From Natronorubrum halalkaliphilum (GTDB taxonomy: Archaea > Halobacteriota > Halobacteria > Halobacteriales > Natrialbaceae), in assembly GCF_009834785.1 (NCBI RefSeq), contig NZ_WUYX01000060.1, positions 44,107 to 108,106 on the forward strand: a stretch of 64,000 nucleotides of DNA, in the 5' to 3' direction. Under the pieces are notes generated by a model. That model saw nothing but the letters and a program-made list of their open reading frames with translations. It did not search any database and had not been told where the DNA came from. How positions within the stretch are numbered: position 1 is the first letter of the stretch; every line of letters starts with the position of its first letter. This document shows positions 36,460-45,351 of the stretch, piece by piece. A program made the position numbers and the translations under genes.

Positions 36460-38394
36460 TTATAAACGATACCGGTTCGTGATCGTTCGCTCACCGACGC
36501 GAACCGCCAGTTCGATTCGCGACGCCGTCTCGGGAATGTTCGCCGTTCCAGCGTCGGTCGTCTCGAGCGGTTCGACGCTGACGGTCATCTCGCCGTCGGC
36601 ATCGCCGGCCCGCCAGGCGACGGTCGCCTCGTGGGCCTCGCGCGTGTCGTTACATAGGGTGACGCCGACGGGTCCGGTCGCGGGCGGGCCGTCGAGGACG
36701 ACCTGAATCGGTTCGAACGAGTCCGCGAGCGCTGCGTAGGCCGGTTTTGCCTCGCCGTCGTGGGCCAGGACGCCCGTTCCGCCGCCGGCCGTCGCATCGC
36801 GGAGCCTCGTCGCCGCGAGGACGCCGCAGCCGTGGCGCCGAAGCGCCTCTGCGACTGTCTTTACCGTTTGCGCCTGGTGGGCCTGCGACGCCTCGGCGTC
36901 GCCACTTTCGCCGAGCCAGCGCTCGAGCATCGCCGGGTCGAAGCCGAGATCGTCGGCACGGGCGGCGGTGTCGCCGTCCTCGGTCAGCGACCCGGCTCCG
37001 AAGCTCCCGACGATCGACCCCAGGTCGGGGTCGGTCTCGAGTAGCCACTCGATCGCGTCGGCCTCGAGGTATCGCCAGCCGGGAAAGAGCAACGCGGCGT
37101 CGGCGTCCGTTCCGGGCGGTCCAACGCTCGAGATAACGGGGCGGGCCTCGGAAATCGCTTCGGCGGTTCCGGCCGTCGACGCCTCGTCGGCGGTCGTTTT
37201 CCACAGCCGATACCGGAATCGAAGCCGCGTCAGGAGTCCGCCGCCGAAGAGCCCGTCGACGGGAGCCGACGGCTCGCCGGGTCGGCCGTAGAATCCGAGA
37301 CTCGGATGGTGGCCGAACGTTTCCTCGAGTGCGGCCGCGAGGTCGCGACTGCGTTCGACCGACGGAAACGAATCCGCGTTGGCTCCGCTCGCGTGGAGAT
37401 CCTGCCAGACGAGCACGCCGGCGTCGTCACAGGCTTCGTAGAAGTCGTCCGTCGGCACGTGATCGCGAGCCCGAACGAGGTTCGCGTTCGCGGCGACAGC
37501 TCGTTCGACGTCGGCGACCGGGTCTCCGCCGGCCGTTCGCGTGAATCCGCGGAGGCGGACCCGCTGCCCGTTGACGACCATTCCCGCACCGTCGCGTTCG
37601 ACGTCTCGGAAGGCGACCGTCCGTGCGACGGCGTCGTCGCCGAGTTTCGCGCGGACCGTGTACCGGTGCTGGGGTCCGTACCCTCGCGGCCACCACAGCG
37701 ACGGCTCCCGGACCTCGAGCGAGTCCGTAATCGTCACCCGCTCGCCCGCGCCCGCCCGCACCGAACACCGTTTCATGGCCCCGCCGCCGTGGGAGCCGTC
37801 GGGACGCAACGAGAGCGTGATCGTCTCGTCGATCGGCTCGCCCGCGTCGACGTCGATTTCGACGTCGATGACGCCACCGTCTTCGGTGCGTCGCGGCCGG
37901 GCCTCGAGCGTCCGGAGAAACGTCTGCGGTCGCGACTCGAGACGAAGGTCCCACGCTCGTTCCGGCGACGGCGTTGTGCGCTCGGGCGGCGTGTCGTCCG
38001 TTTCGATCGGTTCGCTTCCGGTTCCTTTCGCTTCCGTCTCCGTCCCCCTCGGTCCCTCGAGCGAATCGTCCCCCTCACAGACCACCACCAGTTCGTTCTC
38101 CGGCGCCGGATCGAACGCGGTCCGAAGCGGAACGAAATGCGGGTCGGTTCGCCCGACTCGTTCGCCGTTCAGCCAGAGTTCGACTCGAGTCTCTGCGCCG
38201 CGGAACTCCAGCCACCCTCGCTCGGTTCCGTCGTCGCGCGGATCGTCGAACGTCGTTCGGTAGGCGATCGACCCGTCCGCGTCGACCGTCGACCCGTACC
38301 GTTCGGGGACCGAAATCGGTTGCCAGACCGCCGCCGCCGGTGGATCGTCGCCGCCTCGCTGATCGACGATGCCACCAGTCCACTTGTCACCCAT
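36460..38394 (-). CDS. GH2-like protein with degenerate active site
   Basis: A 644-residue protein laid out like a beta-mannosidase/beta-galactosidase of GH2: a jelly-roll start (about 20-150, GWLEFRGAETRVELWLNGERVG), an immunoglobulin-like domain (about 155-265, ending LWWPRGYGPQHRYTV), and a TIM-barrel-like part (about 270-560, VVNGQRVRLRGFTR). The segment HHPSLGFYGRPGEP keeps a Glu at the acid/base position (about 374) but the preceding invariant Asn is Gly. At the usual nucleophile motif SE[FY]G the protein reads GSFG, with Ser at about 464. It is probably not an active retaining glycosidase. No signal peptide is seen. ATG 38394 is chosen over GTG 38406. Confidence 0.65.
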   Translation of the reverse strand: MGDKWTGGIVDQRGGDDPPAAAVWQPISVPERYGSTVDADGSIAYRTTFDDPRDDGTERGWLEFRGAETRVELWLNGERVGRTDPHFVPLRTAFDPAPENELVVVCEGDDSLEGPRGTETEAKGTGSEPIETDDTPPERTTPSPERAWDLRLESRPQTFLRTLEARPRRTEDGGVIDVEIDVDAGEPIDETITLSLRPDGSHGGGAMKRCSVRAGAGERVTITDSLEVREPSLWWPRGYGPQHRYTVRAKLGDDAVARTVAFRDVERDGAGMVVNGQRVRLRGFTRTAGGDPVADVERAVAANANLVRARDHVPTDDFYEACDDAGVLVWQDLHASGANADSFPSVERSRDLAAALEETFGHHPSLGFYGRPGEPSAPVDGLFGGGLLTRLRFRYRLWKTTADEASTAGTAEAISEARPVISSVGPPGTDADAALLFPGWRYLEADAIEWLLETDPDLGSIVGSFGAGSLTEDGDTAARADDLGFDPAMLERWLGESGDAEASQAHQAQTVKTVAEALRRHGCGVLAATRLRDATAGGGTGVLAHDGEAKPAYAALADSFEPIQVVLDGPPATGPVGVTLCNDTREAHEATVAWRAGDADGEMTVSVEPLETTDAGTANIPETASRIELAVRVGERTITNRYRL

Positions 38395-38445
38395 TGGCAC
38401 CGTCACGGAACCCGAGGCAAAAAGCTGTTCCGACGTTTCGGCGAG

Positions 38446-39534
38446 TTAGAAGAGGTTCTCGAGTCGGTCGTCGGCGAACTGTTCTGCGGGATCCGTCCGC
38501 TCTTCGTCCGCGTCCTGGGCCTGCTTCGCTTCGCGTGCGCGGTCCATAAACTCCTGAATTCGCTCGGACCGTTCCGCGCCGCCGAGGAGGACCAGCGCAC
38601 CGAGTCGATCGCTGTCGAGCGGGAAGTCGCCGCCGCGGACCTGCATGCTACCGGTCTCGTCCTCGAGCCAGCGCCGCGCGCGTTCGACACCCTTGCGGGG
38701 GATCCGGTCGGGTTCGCCGGCGATGACCAGCAGCGCCGCTTCGGCCGCCGTCGCGTCCGGCAGGCTCGTTCCCGTCAGCAGGGCCTGTCGGGAGACGCTC
38801 ATGGCGGTGTTGATGTTCTCGCCGCTGTCCTCGCTCGCGACTTCGGTGGCGTAGCCGAGGACCGACACGCCGCCCGCTCGGAGGGTGTTGATGACCTCGC
38901 TCGAGTCGACGACGCTCTCGCCGACGCCTTCGACGGCCTCGCCGGAGGCGAAGAGGAGACCGACCCGCTGGGCGATCTTGCCGTTGATCGTCTCGAAGGC
39001 CCCTTCCATGCTCTCGCCCTGTTCGTGCCAGGAGTCGTTGTCGATGAGCAGCGTCGAATCGGCCTCGCGGATGAGCGTCTTCAGGGATCGACCGGCGTTG
39101 GCCTGATAGAGCGCCCCTTCGTTGCGCCCGGGCAACACGCCGAGCGCGTAGACGGGCACGTCGTAGACTTGCTTCAGGTGGTGGACGAGGACGGGCGATC
39201 CGCCGCTTCCCGTTCCGCCGCCGAGGCCGGCGACGACGAAGATCGCTTCGGCGCTCGAGGTGATGCGGCCGTCGAGCGAGCCGAGGACCTGCTGGATATC
39301 CGACTGCATGATTTCGGTGCCGAGTTCGTTGTCGGCCCCGACGCCGTGGCCATTGACGCGGTCCGCGCCGATCAGTTGAGTGTCGACGACGTCGAGCGAT
39401 TGGAGGTCTGCTTCCGCGGAGTTGACGGCCAGCGCGCCTTGAACGGCTCCGAATCCCATGTCCGCGTCGAACCGGGCGAGCCGTTCAGTGACGTTTCCGC
39501 CGGCCTGACCAACACCGATCAGGGCAACTTTCAT
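38446..39534 (-). CDS. cetZ: CetZ tubulin-like cell-shape protein
   Basis: A 362-residue tubulin-superfamily GTPase. It opens MKVALIGVGQAGGNVTERLA and has the GTP-binding signature GLGGGTGSGG at residues 103-112. These, plus the absence of the long FtsZ-type N-terminal extension, mark the haloarchaeal CetZ family, which controls cell shape and motility rather than division. CetZ subgroup (1, 2 or other) cannot be fixed. The C-terminal 40 residues are charged (RAREAKQAQDADEERTD). It has a TATA box 52-61 bases upstream (listed). Confidence 0.9.
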   Translation of the reverse strand: MKVALIGVGQAGGNVTERLARFDADMGFGAVQGALAVNSAEADLQSLDVVDTQLIGADRVNGHGVGADNELGTEIMQSDIQQVLGSLDGRITSSAEAIFVVAGLGGGTGSGGSPVLVHHLKQVYDVPVYALGVLPGRNEGALYQANAGRSLKTLIREADSTLLIDNDSWHEQGESMEGAFETINGKIAQRVGLLFASGEAVEGVGESVVDSSEVINTLRAGGVSVLGYATEVASEDSGENINTAMSVSRQALLTGTSLPDATAAEAALLVIAGEPDRIPRKGVERARRWLEDETGSMQVRGGDFPLDSDRLGALVLLGGAERSERIQEFMDRAREAKQAQDADEERTDPAEQFADDRLENLF

Positions 39535-39585
39535 ATCACTCTCATGTAATGGGAGCCAATTGAACGTTCCGGTGAGCAGGGACAG

Positions 39586-39595
39586 TGTTTATACC
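39586..39595 (-). promoter_or_regulatory. TATA box of cetZ
   Basis: On the minus strand this reads GGTATAAACA, 52-61 bases before the cetZ ATG, which gives a leader of roughly 25-35 nt. Confidence 0.5.
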
Positions 39596-39773
39596 AGTGA
39601 ACTCTTCGGTCGAACTACTCCTGTTCGCTTCCCTCCGCCGCTCTCTCCTGTGACACGGATCGACAATCGTCCGACAATGGTCGGCGTTTGCCGTACGTTC
39701 GTGCGGCCGCGATTCCGGGCGGGAACGGCCCTCGACAGCAATACCTTTCAGCGCACTGCCCGTTTTGTCTCCC

Positions 39774-40199
39774 ATGTTCTACGAACAACGGATGTCAGTG
39801 CCCGACTCGCCCGCCGATCTCCGCGCCGAGTACGAAGCGGACCTCCGGGCCGTCGTCGACCAGCGCGGTGCCGACGAGGTCGCTGCGGCGACGGACGTCG
39901 ACAGCGAGACCGCCACCGAACTCCTCGACGGCGGCTCGCCCGACCTCACGCTCGCGCAAGCGGCTCAAATTCAGTCCCTCGAGGACGGCGAGCCTGAGCC
40001 GGACGAGATGGTGACGATCGCTTGCGAACACCTGCTGTTGGGCATGTCGACGGCCGTCCTCGACGTCGACGCCGTCGAAAGCGAGATGGCGTCCGATATG
40101 GACGCAAAAGAGATCCAGCAGAAGATCGAACGGCGCGCGCCGATGTCGCTCGAGGAGTTCGTCCAGATCCAGTACGTGATCGCCGACGGCGCTCCCTGA
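39774..40199 (+). CDS. DUF5791 family protein
   Basis: A 141-residue acidic protein that I assign to haloarchaeal DUF5791 from the pattern MFYEQRMSVPDSPADLRAEYE and the closing RRAPMSLEEFVQIQYVIADG. The central part (about 35-70, TDVDSETATELLDGGSPDLTLAQAAQI) looks like a HTH-like or recognition module. Function is unknown. ATG 39774 is preferred over 39765. It is divergent from cetZ. Confidence 0.7.
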   Translation: MFYEQRMSVPDSPADLRAEYEADLRAVVDQRGADEVAAATDVDSETATELLDGGSPDLTLAQAAQIQSLEDGEPEPDEMVTIACEHLLLGMSTAVLDVDAVESEMASDMDAKEIQQKIERRAPMSLEEFVQIQYVIADGAP

Positions 40200-40230
40200 T
40201 CCCGCGCTCAGTTTCGCTCCGAACGCCGAA

Positions 40231-40239
40231 ATTATATCC
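40231..40239 (+). promoter_or_regulatory. TATA box of the epimerase-like gene
   Basis: ATTATATCC lies 21-29 bases before ATG 40260, the spacing of a leaderless haloarchaeal promoter. Confidence 0.6.
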
Positions 40240-40259
40240 GGCCGCCCACGAGTTAACGT

Positions 40260-41165
40260 ATGAACGTCGCAATTCTGGGCTGTGGCCACGTTGGACTGGA
40301 ACTGGGTCGACAGCTCGCCGACCGCGGCCACGACGCGATCGGCGTCCGCCGATCCGACGACGGCATCGCGCGGATCGAAGACGCGGGCTTCGAGGCCGTA
40401 CAGGCGGATATTACGGATCCCGAGTCGCTCGAGGCGGTACCCGACGTCGACGCTATCGTCTTCGCCGCCAGCAGCGGCGGCCGCGGCGCTGAGGCTGCCC
40501 GCGAGGTGTACGTCGAGGGCCTTCGGACGGCCATCGAAGCGTTCGGCGAGCGGCAGAATTCGCCCGAGCGACTGGTCTACACGTCCTCGACGGGCGTCCA
40601 CGGCGACCACGACGGCGCCTGGGTCGACGAGGAGACGCCGCTCGAGCCGACGACGGCGAAAACCGAGGTGCTCGCGGAAGCCGAACGAATCGCCCTCGAG
40701 TTACCCCCCGAGTACGGCTACGAGGGAACCGTCGCGCGCTACGCCGGGCTCTACGGGCCCGGCCGGTACCGCCTCGAGCGCTATCTCGAGGGACCGGTCA
40801 CCGAGGGGTACCTGAACATGGTCCACCGCGACGACGCGGCGGGGACCGTGCGATACCTGCTCGAGGAGGACCTCGCCCGCGGCGAGACCGTCCAGGTCGT
40901 CGACGACGAACCCGCCCACAAGTGGGAGTTCGCCGACTGGCTGGCCGACGAGTGTGGCGTGGCGCACCCCCCGAAGCAGACGAAAGCCGAACGGCTCGAG
41001 GACGGCGACGTTTCGGCCGCGGGGAAACGACGGATTCTGACGAGCAAGCGGTGTTCGAACGAGACGTTGCGGGAGCTGGGCTACGAGTTCGTGTATCCGA
41101 CCTACCGGGAGGGGTATCGCGACGCGATCGAGACGTATCGCGCCGAAGTGGGCCCGATCGAGTGA
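40260..41165 (+). CDS. NAD-dependent epimerase/dehydratase family protein
   Basis: A 301-residue extended SDR. The Rossmann motif is GCGHVGLELGRQLADRGH (about 7-24), an atypical form closer to YeeZ-like proteins than to classical epimerases. VYTSSTGVHGDHDGAWVDEETPLEP (about 105-129) carries the Ser region, but the YxxxK motif is not obvious: the aligned segment reads TAKTEVLAEAE. GTVARYAGLYGPGR and the late MVHRDDAAGTVRYLL are typical of the superfamily. The substrate is unknown. Confidence 0.78.
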   Translation: MNVAILGCGHVGLELGRQLADRGHDAIGVRRSDDGIARIEDAGFEAVQADITDPESLEAVPDVDAIVFAASSGGRGAEAAREVYVEGLRTAIEAFGERQNSPERLVYTSSTGVHGDHDGAWVDEETPLEPTTAKTEVLAEAERIALELPPEYGYEGTVARYAGLYGPGRYRLERYLEGPVTEGYLNMVHRDDAAGTVRYLLEEDLARGETVQVVDDEPAHKWEFADWLADECGVAHPPKQTKAERLEDGDVSAAGKRRILTSKRCSNETLRELGYEFVYPTYREGYRDAIETYRAEVGPIE

Positions 41166-41177
41166 AATCGGTCGTCC

Positions 41178-41262
41178 GAGACGGACTGCTGTCCGTCGTT
41201 TCCGGCGGATCCGCGACCCTGCCCTGCGGGCACACCGGTACATCGGGTCAGCAGACCGTCTG
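41178..41262. repeat. Small palindromic intergenic element with terminal inverted repeats
   Basis: The ends 41178-41194 and 41246-41262 are inverted repeats matching at 14 of 17 positions, with AGACGG-CTGCTG shared. It lies between the epimerase-like and DHH genes. The minus strand of its right part carries GATGTACCGGTG, identical to a 12-mer inside the element at 1204-1286, and both have ends of the type ANACGGNYTGCTG. Confidence 0.5.
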
Positions 41263-41301
41263 AGGCGGTAATTTCTTGAGGGTTCGATTTGATGGTGGGG
41301 T

Positions 41302-42489
41302 ATGAGCGTCACGGACACCTCGACCAGCAGTGCGTTTGTCGAGGTGAACGTGCTGGCAATCGAGACTCTCACCGACGGGCTACAGTCGCTCGAACCGCTC
41401 GTGTTGTCGCTGCTCGTCCTGGCGAGCGTCGCGGTTATCCTCGGTAGCTGGTGGGTCGTCCGCTGGTTTCGCCGCCCGCCGGGCGTTCGGCTGCAGCGGC
41501 TGTTGAGCAACTACGACGAAGTGGCGGTGTTAATGCATCCCAATCCGGATCCGGACGCCATGTCCTGTGCGATGGGCGTCGCCCGGATCGCAGACTCCGT
41601 TGGAACCGAGACCGTATTGCAGTACGCCGGCGAAATTCGTCATCAGGAAAATCGTGCGTTTCGGACCGTTCTCGATCTGGATCTCGACACTATCGAATCG
41701 AGTTCACAGCTCGCGGCCGACGCGGTGGTTCTCGTCGATCACAACACGCCGCGCGGTTTTACCGGCTCCCAAACCGTCGAACCGGTCGCGGTCGTCGATC
41801 ACCACCCCGGCAACGGTGCGGGCACCGAGTTCACCGACGTTCGAACCGACTACGGGGCGGCCTCGACGATCATCGTCGAATATCTGGACGAACTCGGCGC
41901 GGCGATGGGGTCCGCGGACGGCTCCGGGTTCGAGGTCTCCGAAGCGCTCGCGACCGGTCTGCTCTACGGCATCCAGTCGGACACGAACCAGTTAACCAAC
42001 GGCTGTTCGCGGGCGGAGTTCGACGCCTGCGCCGCGCTGTTTTCCGGAATCGACGAGGACCTGTTGGATCGAATCGCGAACCCGCAGGTCAGCGACGACG
42101 TGTTACAGATCAAGGCGACGGCGATCACCGAAAAGCGGGTCGAGGGACCGTTCGCCGTCTGCGACGTCGGCACCGTCTCGAACACCGACGCGATTCCGCA
42201 AGCCGCGGACGAACTCATGCATCTCGAGGGCGTCACGGCGGTCGTCGTTTACGGGCAAAACGACGGGACCCTCCATCTCTCGGGCCGGTCACGGGACGAC
42301 CGCGTGCACATGGGGGAAACCCTTCGGCACGCCGTCAGTGACATTCCGATGGCCAGCGCGGGCGGCCACGCGCGAATGGGCGGCGGGCAGCTCTCCGTCG
42401 AGCACATGGCGGGGATCGGCCCCTCCGACGGGACGAGCAAGACCGAGTTCGAAGAGCGGCTCTTCGCTGCGATGGCGGGCGAACGATAG
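41302..42489 (+). CDS. Membrane-anchored DHH family phosphoesterase (NrnA-like)
   Basis: A 395-residue protein. A transmembrane helix lies near residues 34-56 (LSLLVLASVAVILGSWWVVRWF), after a short N-terminal part. The DHH catalytic domain follows: NPDPDAMSCAMG (about 86-97) and the VVDHHPGNG motif (about 171-179). The C-terminal DHHA1-like domain ends with the Gly-rich GGHARMGGGQLSVE. Such enzymes hydrolyse small RNAs or cyclic dinucleotide breakdown products. The membrane anchor and the haloarchaeal setting leave the true substrate open. Confidence 0.82.
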   Translation: MSVTDTSTSSAFVEVNVLAIETLTDGLQSLEPLVLSLLVLASVAVILGSWWVVRWFRRPPGVRLQRLLSNYDEVAVLMHPNPDPDAMSCAMGVARIADSVGTETVLQYAGEIRHQENRAFRTVLDLDLDTIESSSQLAADAVVLVDHNTPRGFTGSQTVEPVAVVDHHPGNGAGTEFTDVRTDYGAASTIIVEYLDELGAAMGSADGSGFEVSEALATGLLYGIQSDTNQLTNGCSRAEFDACAALFSGIDEDLLDRIANPQVSDDVLQIKATAITEKRVEGPFAVCDVGTVSNTDAIPQAADELMHLEGVTAVVVYGQNDGTLHLSGRSRDDRVHMGETLRHAVSDIPMASAGGHARMGGGQLSVEHMAGIGPSDGTSKTEFEERLFAAMAGER

Positions 42490-42524
42490 GGCCAAAGCGG
42501 TCCACGAACGGCCGACGAGGCGCG

Positions 42525-43859
42525 CTACTCGACCGCGCCGAGTTGCCTCGCTGCGTCGGCGACGAGGTCCCGGGTCTCATCGAACAGCGCGTCTGCTCGC
42601 TCCGGATCGCGCGCTTCGGCCGTGATCCGAACGACGGGTTCGGTCCCGCTCGGACGAACGAGCGTCCACCCGCCCTCGTGTTCGATTCGGATCCCGTCGA
42701 GCGCGTCGAACGCCGCGCCGCGGTCCCGGACGGCCGCTTCGACGCGCTCCATGACGGCCGCCTTGTCCTCGACTTCGATCGACGTCCGCCGGATCGGGTA
42801 CGTCTCGAGCGAGTCGACCGCCTCCCCGAGCGGGCCGTCCCGACCGACCATCGCGGCGAGTTTACACGCCGCCAGCGGCCCGTCGGGGCAGAGCGATTCG
42901 TCGGGCCAGATCCACGCGCCGCTGGGTTCGCCACCGAAAACGACCCCGTCCTCGGTCGCCCGCTCCGCGACGTACACGTCGCCGACGGCGGTCCTCGTGA
43001 CGGACGCACCGACGGTCTCGAGCGCGTCGTCTACGGCGAGACTCGTGTTCAACGGCGCGGCGACCCGCTCTCCGTCGCCGGCCGCCTCCCGGGCGAACAG
43101 CGCGAGCAAGAGGTCCTTCGGGACGAATTCGCCGCGTTCGTCGACCGCCACCATCCGATCGCCGTCCCCGTCGTGGGCGATGCCCAGATCCGCGTCCGTC
43201 GCGCCGACGAGCCGCTGGAGGTCCGTCAGCGTTTCCGCGTTGGGTTCGCTCGGCCGCCCCGGGAATCGACCGTCCTGCTGGGCGTTGAGCGTCCGGACGT
43301 CACAGCCCAGTTCCACCAGCGCGTCCGCCGTCACGCTGCCGGCCCCGTTGCCGACGTCGACGACGACCTGGAGGCCGTCGAGGTCGGCGACGGTCTCCTG
43401 AATCCGCTCGCTGTGTCGCTCGAGCAGTCCCTCGTGGCGCGTCCGGTCGCCGAGGCCGGTCCAGGGCTCGAGATCGTAGCGTTCGTTATCGACGCGGTCC
43501 GTGATCGCGGCGCGGCGATCGGTGTCAAACGCCTGCCCGCCGGGGGCCCAGAGCTTGATCCCGTTGTCCTTGGCCGGGTTGTGCGAGGCGGTGACGACGA
43601 CTCCCGCGTCGGCCTCGAGCCAGTCGACCCCGCGCGCGATGGTCGGCGTCGGCGCGATGCCGACCTCGAGGACGTCCCCGCCACACTCCCGGATCCCCGC
43701 CGTGAGCGCGTCGACCAGTACCGTGCCGCTCTCGCGGACGTCGCGGCCGACGACGACGCGTTCGTACCCCTCCGAAGCGAGCGCCCGGCCGACGGACAGC
43801 GCCAGTTCGGCCGTTACCTCGTCGCCGACCTCGCCGCGAATGCCGCTCGTTCCAAACAT
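42525..43859 (-). CDS. glmM: Phosphoglucosamine mutase
   Basis: A 444-residue alpha-D-phosphohexomutase. It opens MFGTSGIRGEVGDEVTAEL; the phospho-serine loop is VVTASHNPAKDNGIKLW (Ser near 91); the Mg-binding loop is GIAHDGDGDRMVAVD (about 224-238); the sugar-binding segment is FGGEPSGAWIWPD (about 309-321); and the phosphate-binding site is LVRPSGTEPVVRI near the end. The archaeal GlmM type makes glucosamine-1-phosphate for UDP-GlcNAc. Phosphoglucomutase or phosphomannomutase activity cannot be excluded. Confidence 0.88.
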   Translation of the reverse strand: MFGTSGIRGEVGDEVTAELALSVGRALASEGYERVVVGRDVRESGTVLVDALTAGIRECGGDVLEVGIAPTPTIARGVDWLEADAGVVVTASHNPAKDNGIKLWAPGGQAFDTDRRAAITDRVDNERYDLEPWTGLGDRTRHEGLLERHSERIQETVADLDGLQVVVDVGNGAGSVTADALVELGCDVRTLNAQQDGRFPGRPSEPNAETLTDLQRLVGATDADLGIAHDGDGDRMVAVDERGEFVPKDLLLALFAREAAGDGERVAAPLNTSLAVDDALETVGASVTRTAVGDVYVAERATEDGVVFGGEPSGAWIWPDESLCPDGPLAACKLAAMVGRDGPLGEAVDSLETYPIRRTSIEVEDKAAVMERVEAAVRDRGAAFDALDGIRIEHEGGWTLVRPSGTEPVVRITAEARDPERADALFDETRDLVADAARQLGAVE

Positions 43860-44002
43860 GCTCGGGTGGTAAGACAGGAGGCCTTATAGAAACTCGAGTT
43901 CGAGTTCAGGAAATGGAAGCCGATTGTCCGAAGTATTCCAGTGCCGACGACGGGACAAGAGCTAATTATAGACGCTAACAGATCGCGTTGTCAGTTGAAT
44001 TT

Positions 44003-45064
44003 CTACGTTCGGACGATGGTTCGACAGACTAGTCCAATGAAAAGCGTTCCGAGGAGAAGGAACTGAACGCCCAGTACGGGAACAGAGTCGGCATCCGATT
44101 CGTCGTCTTCATCGTCATCTGTGTTGGGTTGGACGACGTTGTCGTCAGTGTCGTCCGACTGTTCGGACTGATTCGTCTCGTTCTGGGTGTCATCGGTTTC
44201 ATTCTCCTCCTCATCAGTGCCATCGTAGTCACTTCCCTCGCTGTCGGTTTCTCCTTCATCGGTCTCATCCTCTTCGGAATCACCATTGTCGTCTGTTTTA
44301 TCATCGTCGTCCTCGTCACTGTCATCACTATCCGTGACAGTAAGGGTACTTCCATAGCTGACCCCGAGAGCTTCTGGTTCACCTTCAACTTCGTCTGTCC
44401 CCTGTGCAATCGCGTAGACGTTATACGATTCACCTTCTTCGAGTTGCGATCCGGAAATCGTCAGTTGATACGAGTCGTCACCAGTTGCTGTCGCTTCGTT
44501 ACGAATAACCGTATCATCGTTCCAGACTGCAACTTCGACCCCCGAGAGAGTCTCTGCGGAACTGATTTCGCTTACAGTAGTGTCGATAGTCACCTCCCCG
44601 TCTGAATTAACCTCTGTTGGATGAGAAGTGGTGACATCATGGCTAGCGATCACCACCGGAAAGATATCAACGTGGTTTCCGTCGATATACAGCGCAAGCA
44701 TATAGGAACCGGGATCAACGTCGTCTGTATCGAACGTCACCCGTTCAGTTCCCGAACCGCTCTCGAAGGTTTCGACGTGTGAATCGGAATTATACAGATC
44801 CACGTCAAAATCGGTCCCCTCGGGTGCTGTAACGTCAACGGCTAATGAATCTCCGTAATCAACGGTTGCGAGAGCGGAAACTTCGTGTGTTGAGTCGCCG
44901 ACCGAAACTGTCTGTGGTGGAGTGTCCGTTGCACCTGGCACAGACAGATCGTAATCGTCGGAATCAGCAACGACGAGGGCCGGCCCCGCAGCAACGGACC
45001 CCGTAATCGTCATGAGTGCAATACTAACGAAAAGCAGCAATCGATATGGTCGGGCTAAATTCAT
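44003..45064 (-). CDS. Secreted surface protein with acidic stalk and C-terminal membrane anchor
   Basis: A 353-residue protein. A signal peptide spans about 1-33 (LLLFVSIALMTITGSVAAG, cleavage near SVAAG or PALVVA). Residues 35-235 look like two beta-sandwich modules with no recognised family. Residues 236-325 are an Asp/Glu/Asn/Thr stalk, and the last ~22 residues are a hydrophobic anchor followed by RTIVRT. There is no PGF motif before the anchor. AT-rich codons (for example TCT, ACA, GAT) differ from neighbouring genes, pointing to transfer. ATG 45064 is chosen because the signal peptide then starts at once. Confidence 0.75.
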   Translation of the reverse strand: MNLARPYRLLLFVSIALMTITGSVAAGPALVVADSDDYDLSVPGATDTPPQTVSVGDSTHEVSALATVDYGDSLAVDVTAPEGTDFDVDLYNSDSHVETFESGSGTERVTFDTDDVDPGSYMLALYIDGNHVDIFPVVIASHDVTTSHPTEVNSDGEVTIDTTVSEISSAETLSGVEVAVWNDDTVIRNEATATGDDSYQLTISGSQLEEGESYNVYAIAQGTDEVEGEPEALGVSYGSTLTVTDSDDSDEDDDDKTDDNGDSEEDETDEGETDSEGSDYDGTDEEENETDDTQNETNQSEQSDDTDDNVVQPNTDDDEDDESDADSVPVLGVQFLLLGTLFIGLVCRTIVRT

Positions 45065-45351
45065 GGATGAGCGTTCACTCGGTTGGCCGAAGTGAGTTAT
45101 TCGTGTTTTCCACCATGAGGTTACGGTTATGTGAACGTACCGGTTCAAATGGATCGAATATAACACCCTACTACAAACGGATGTATCAATGAAAAACATA
45201 ATTTATCACTATTTTAGGTTAAATGTGCAAGAGGGAACCAGGGTTTGATCGGACGAATTACTACTGAGTGACTGATATACAGCGACAGTGTATAACCATA
45301 TCCTTGTCATAAATAGAAAGAGATAACTAACATGATGACAGTCATTGGACC
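45065..45351. other. AT-rich divergent promoter region between two surface-protein genes
   Basis: A 287-base gap much richer in A/T than its flanks. It contains AATATAACACC near 45155, TTTATCACTATTTTAGGTTAA near 45200-45222, and GTATAACCATATCC and CATAAATAGAAAG near 45291-45322. It probably holds promoters for both genes. No small ORF stands out. Confidence 0.5.

Noticed and set aside
37306..39549. 747-codon plus-strand frame across the GH2-like and cetZ genes
   Set aside because: It is a high-GC shadow spanning two real genes on the other strand; its product is Arg/Asp-rich with no domain.
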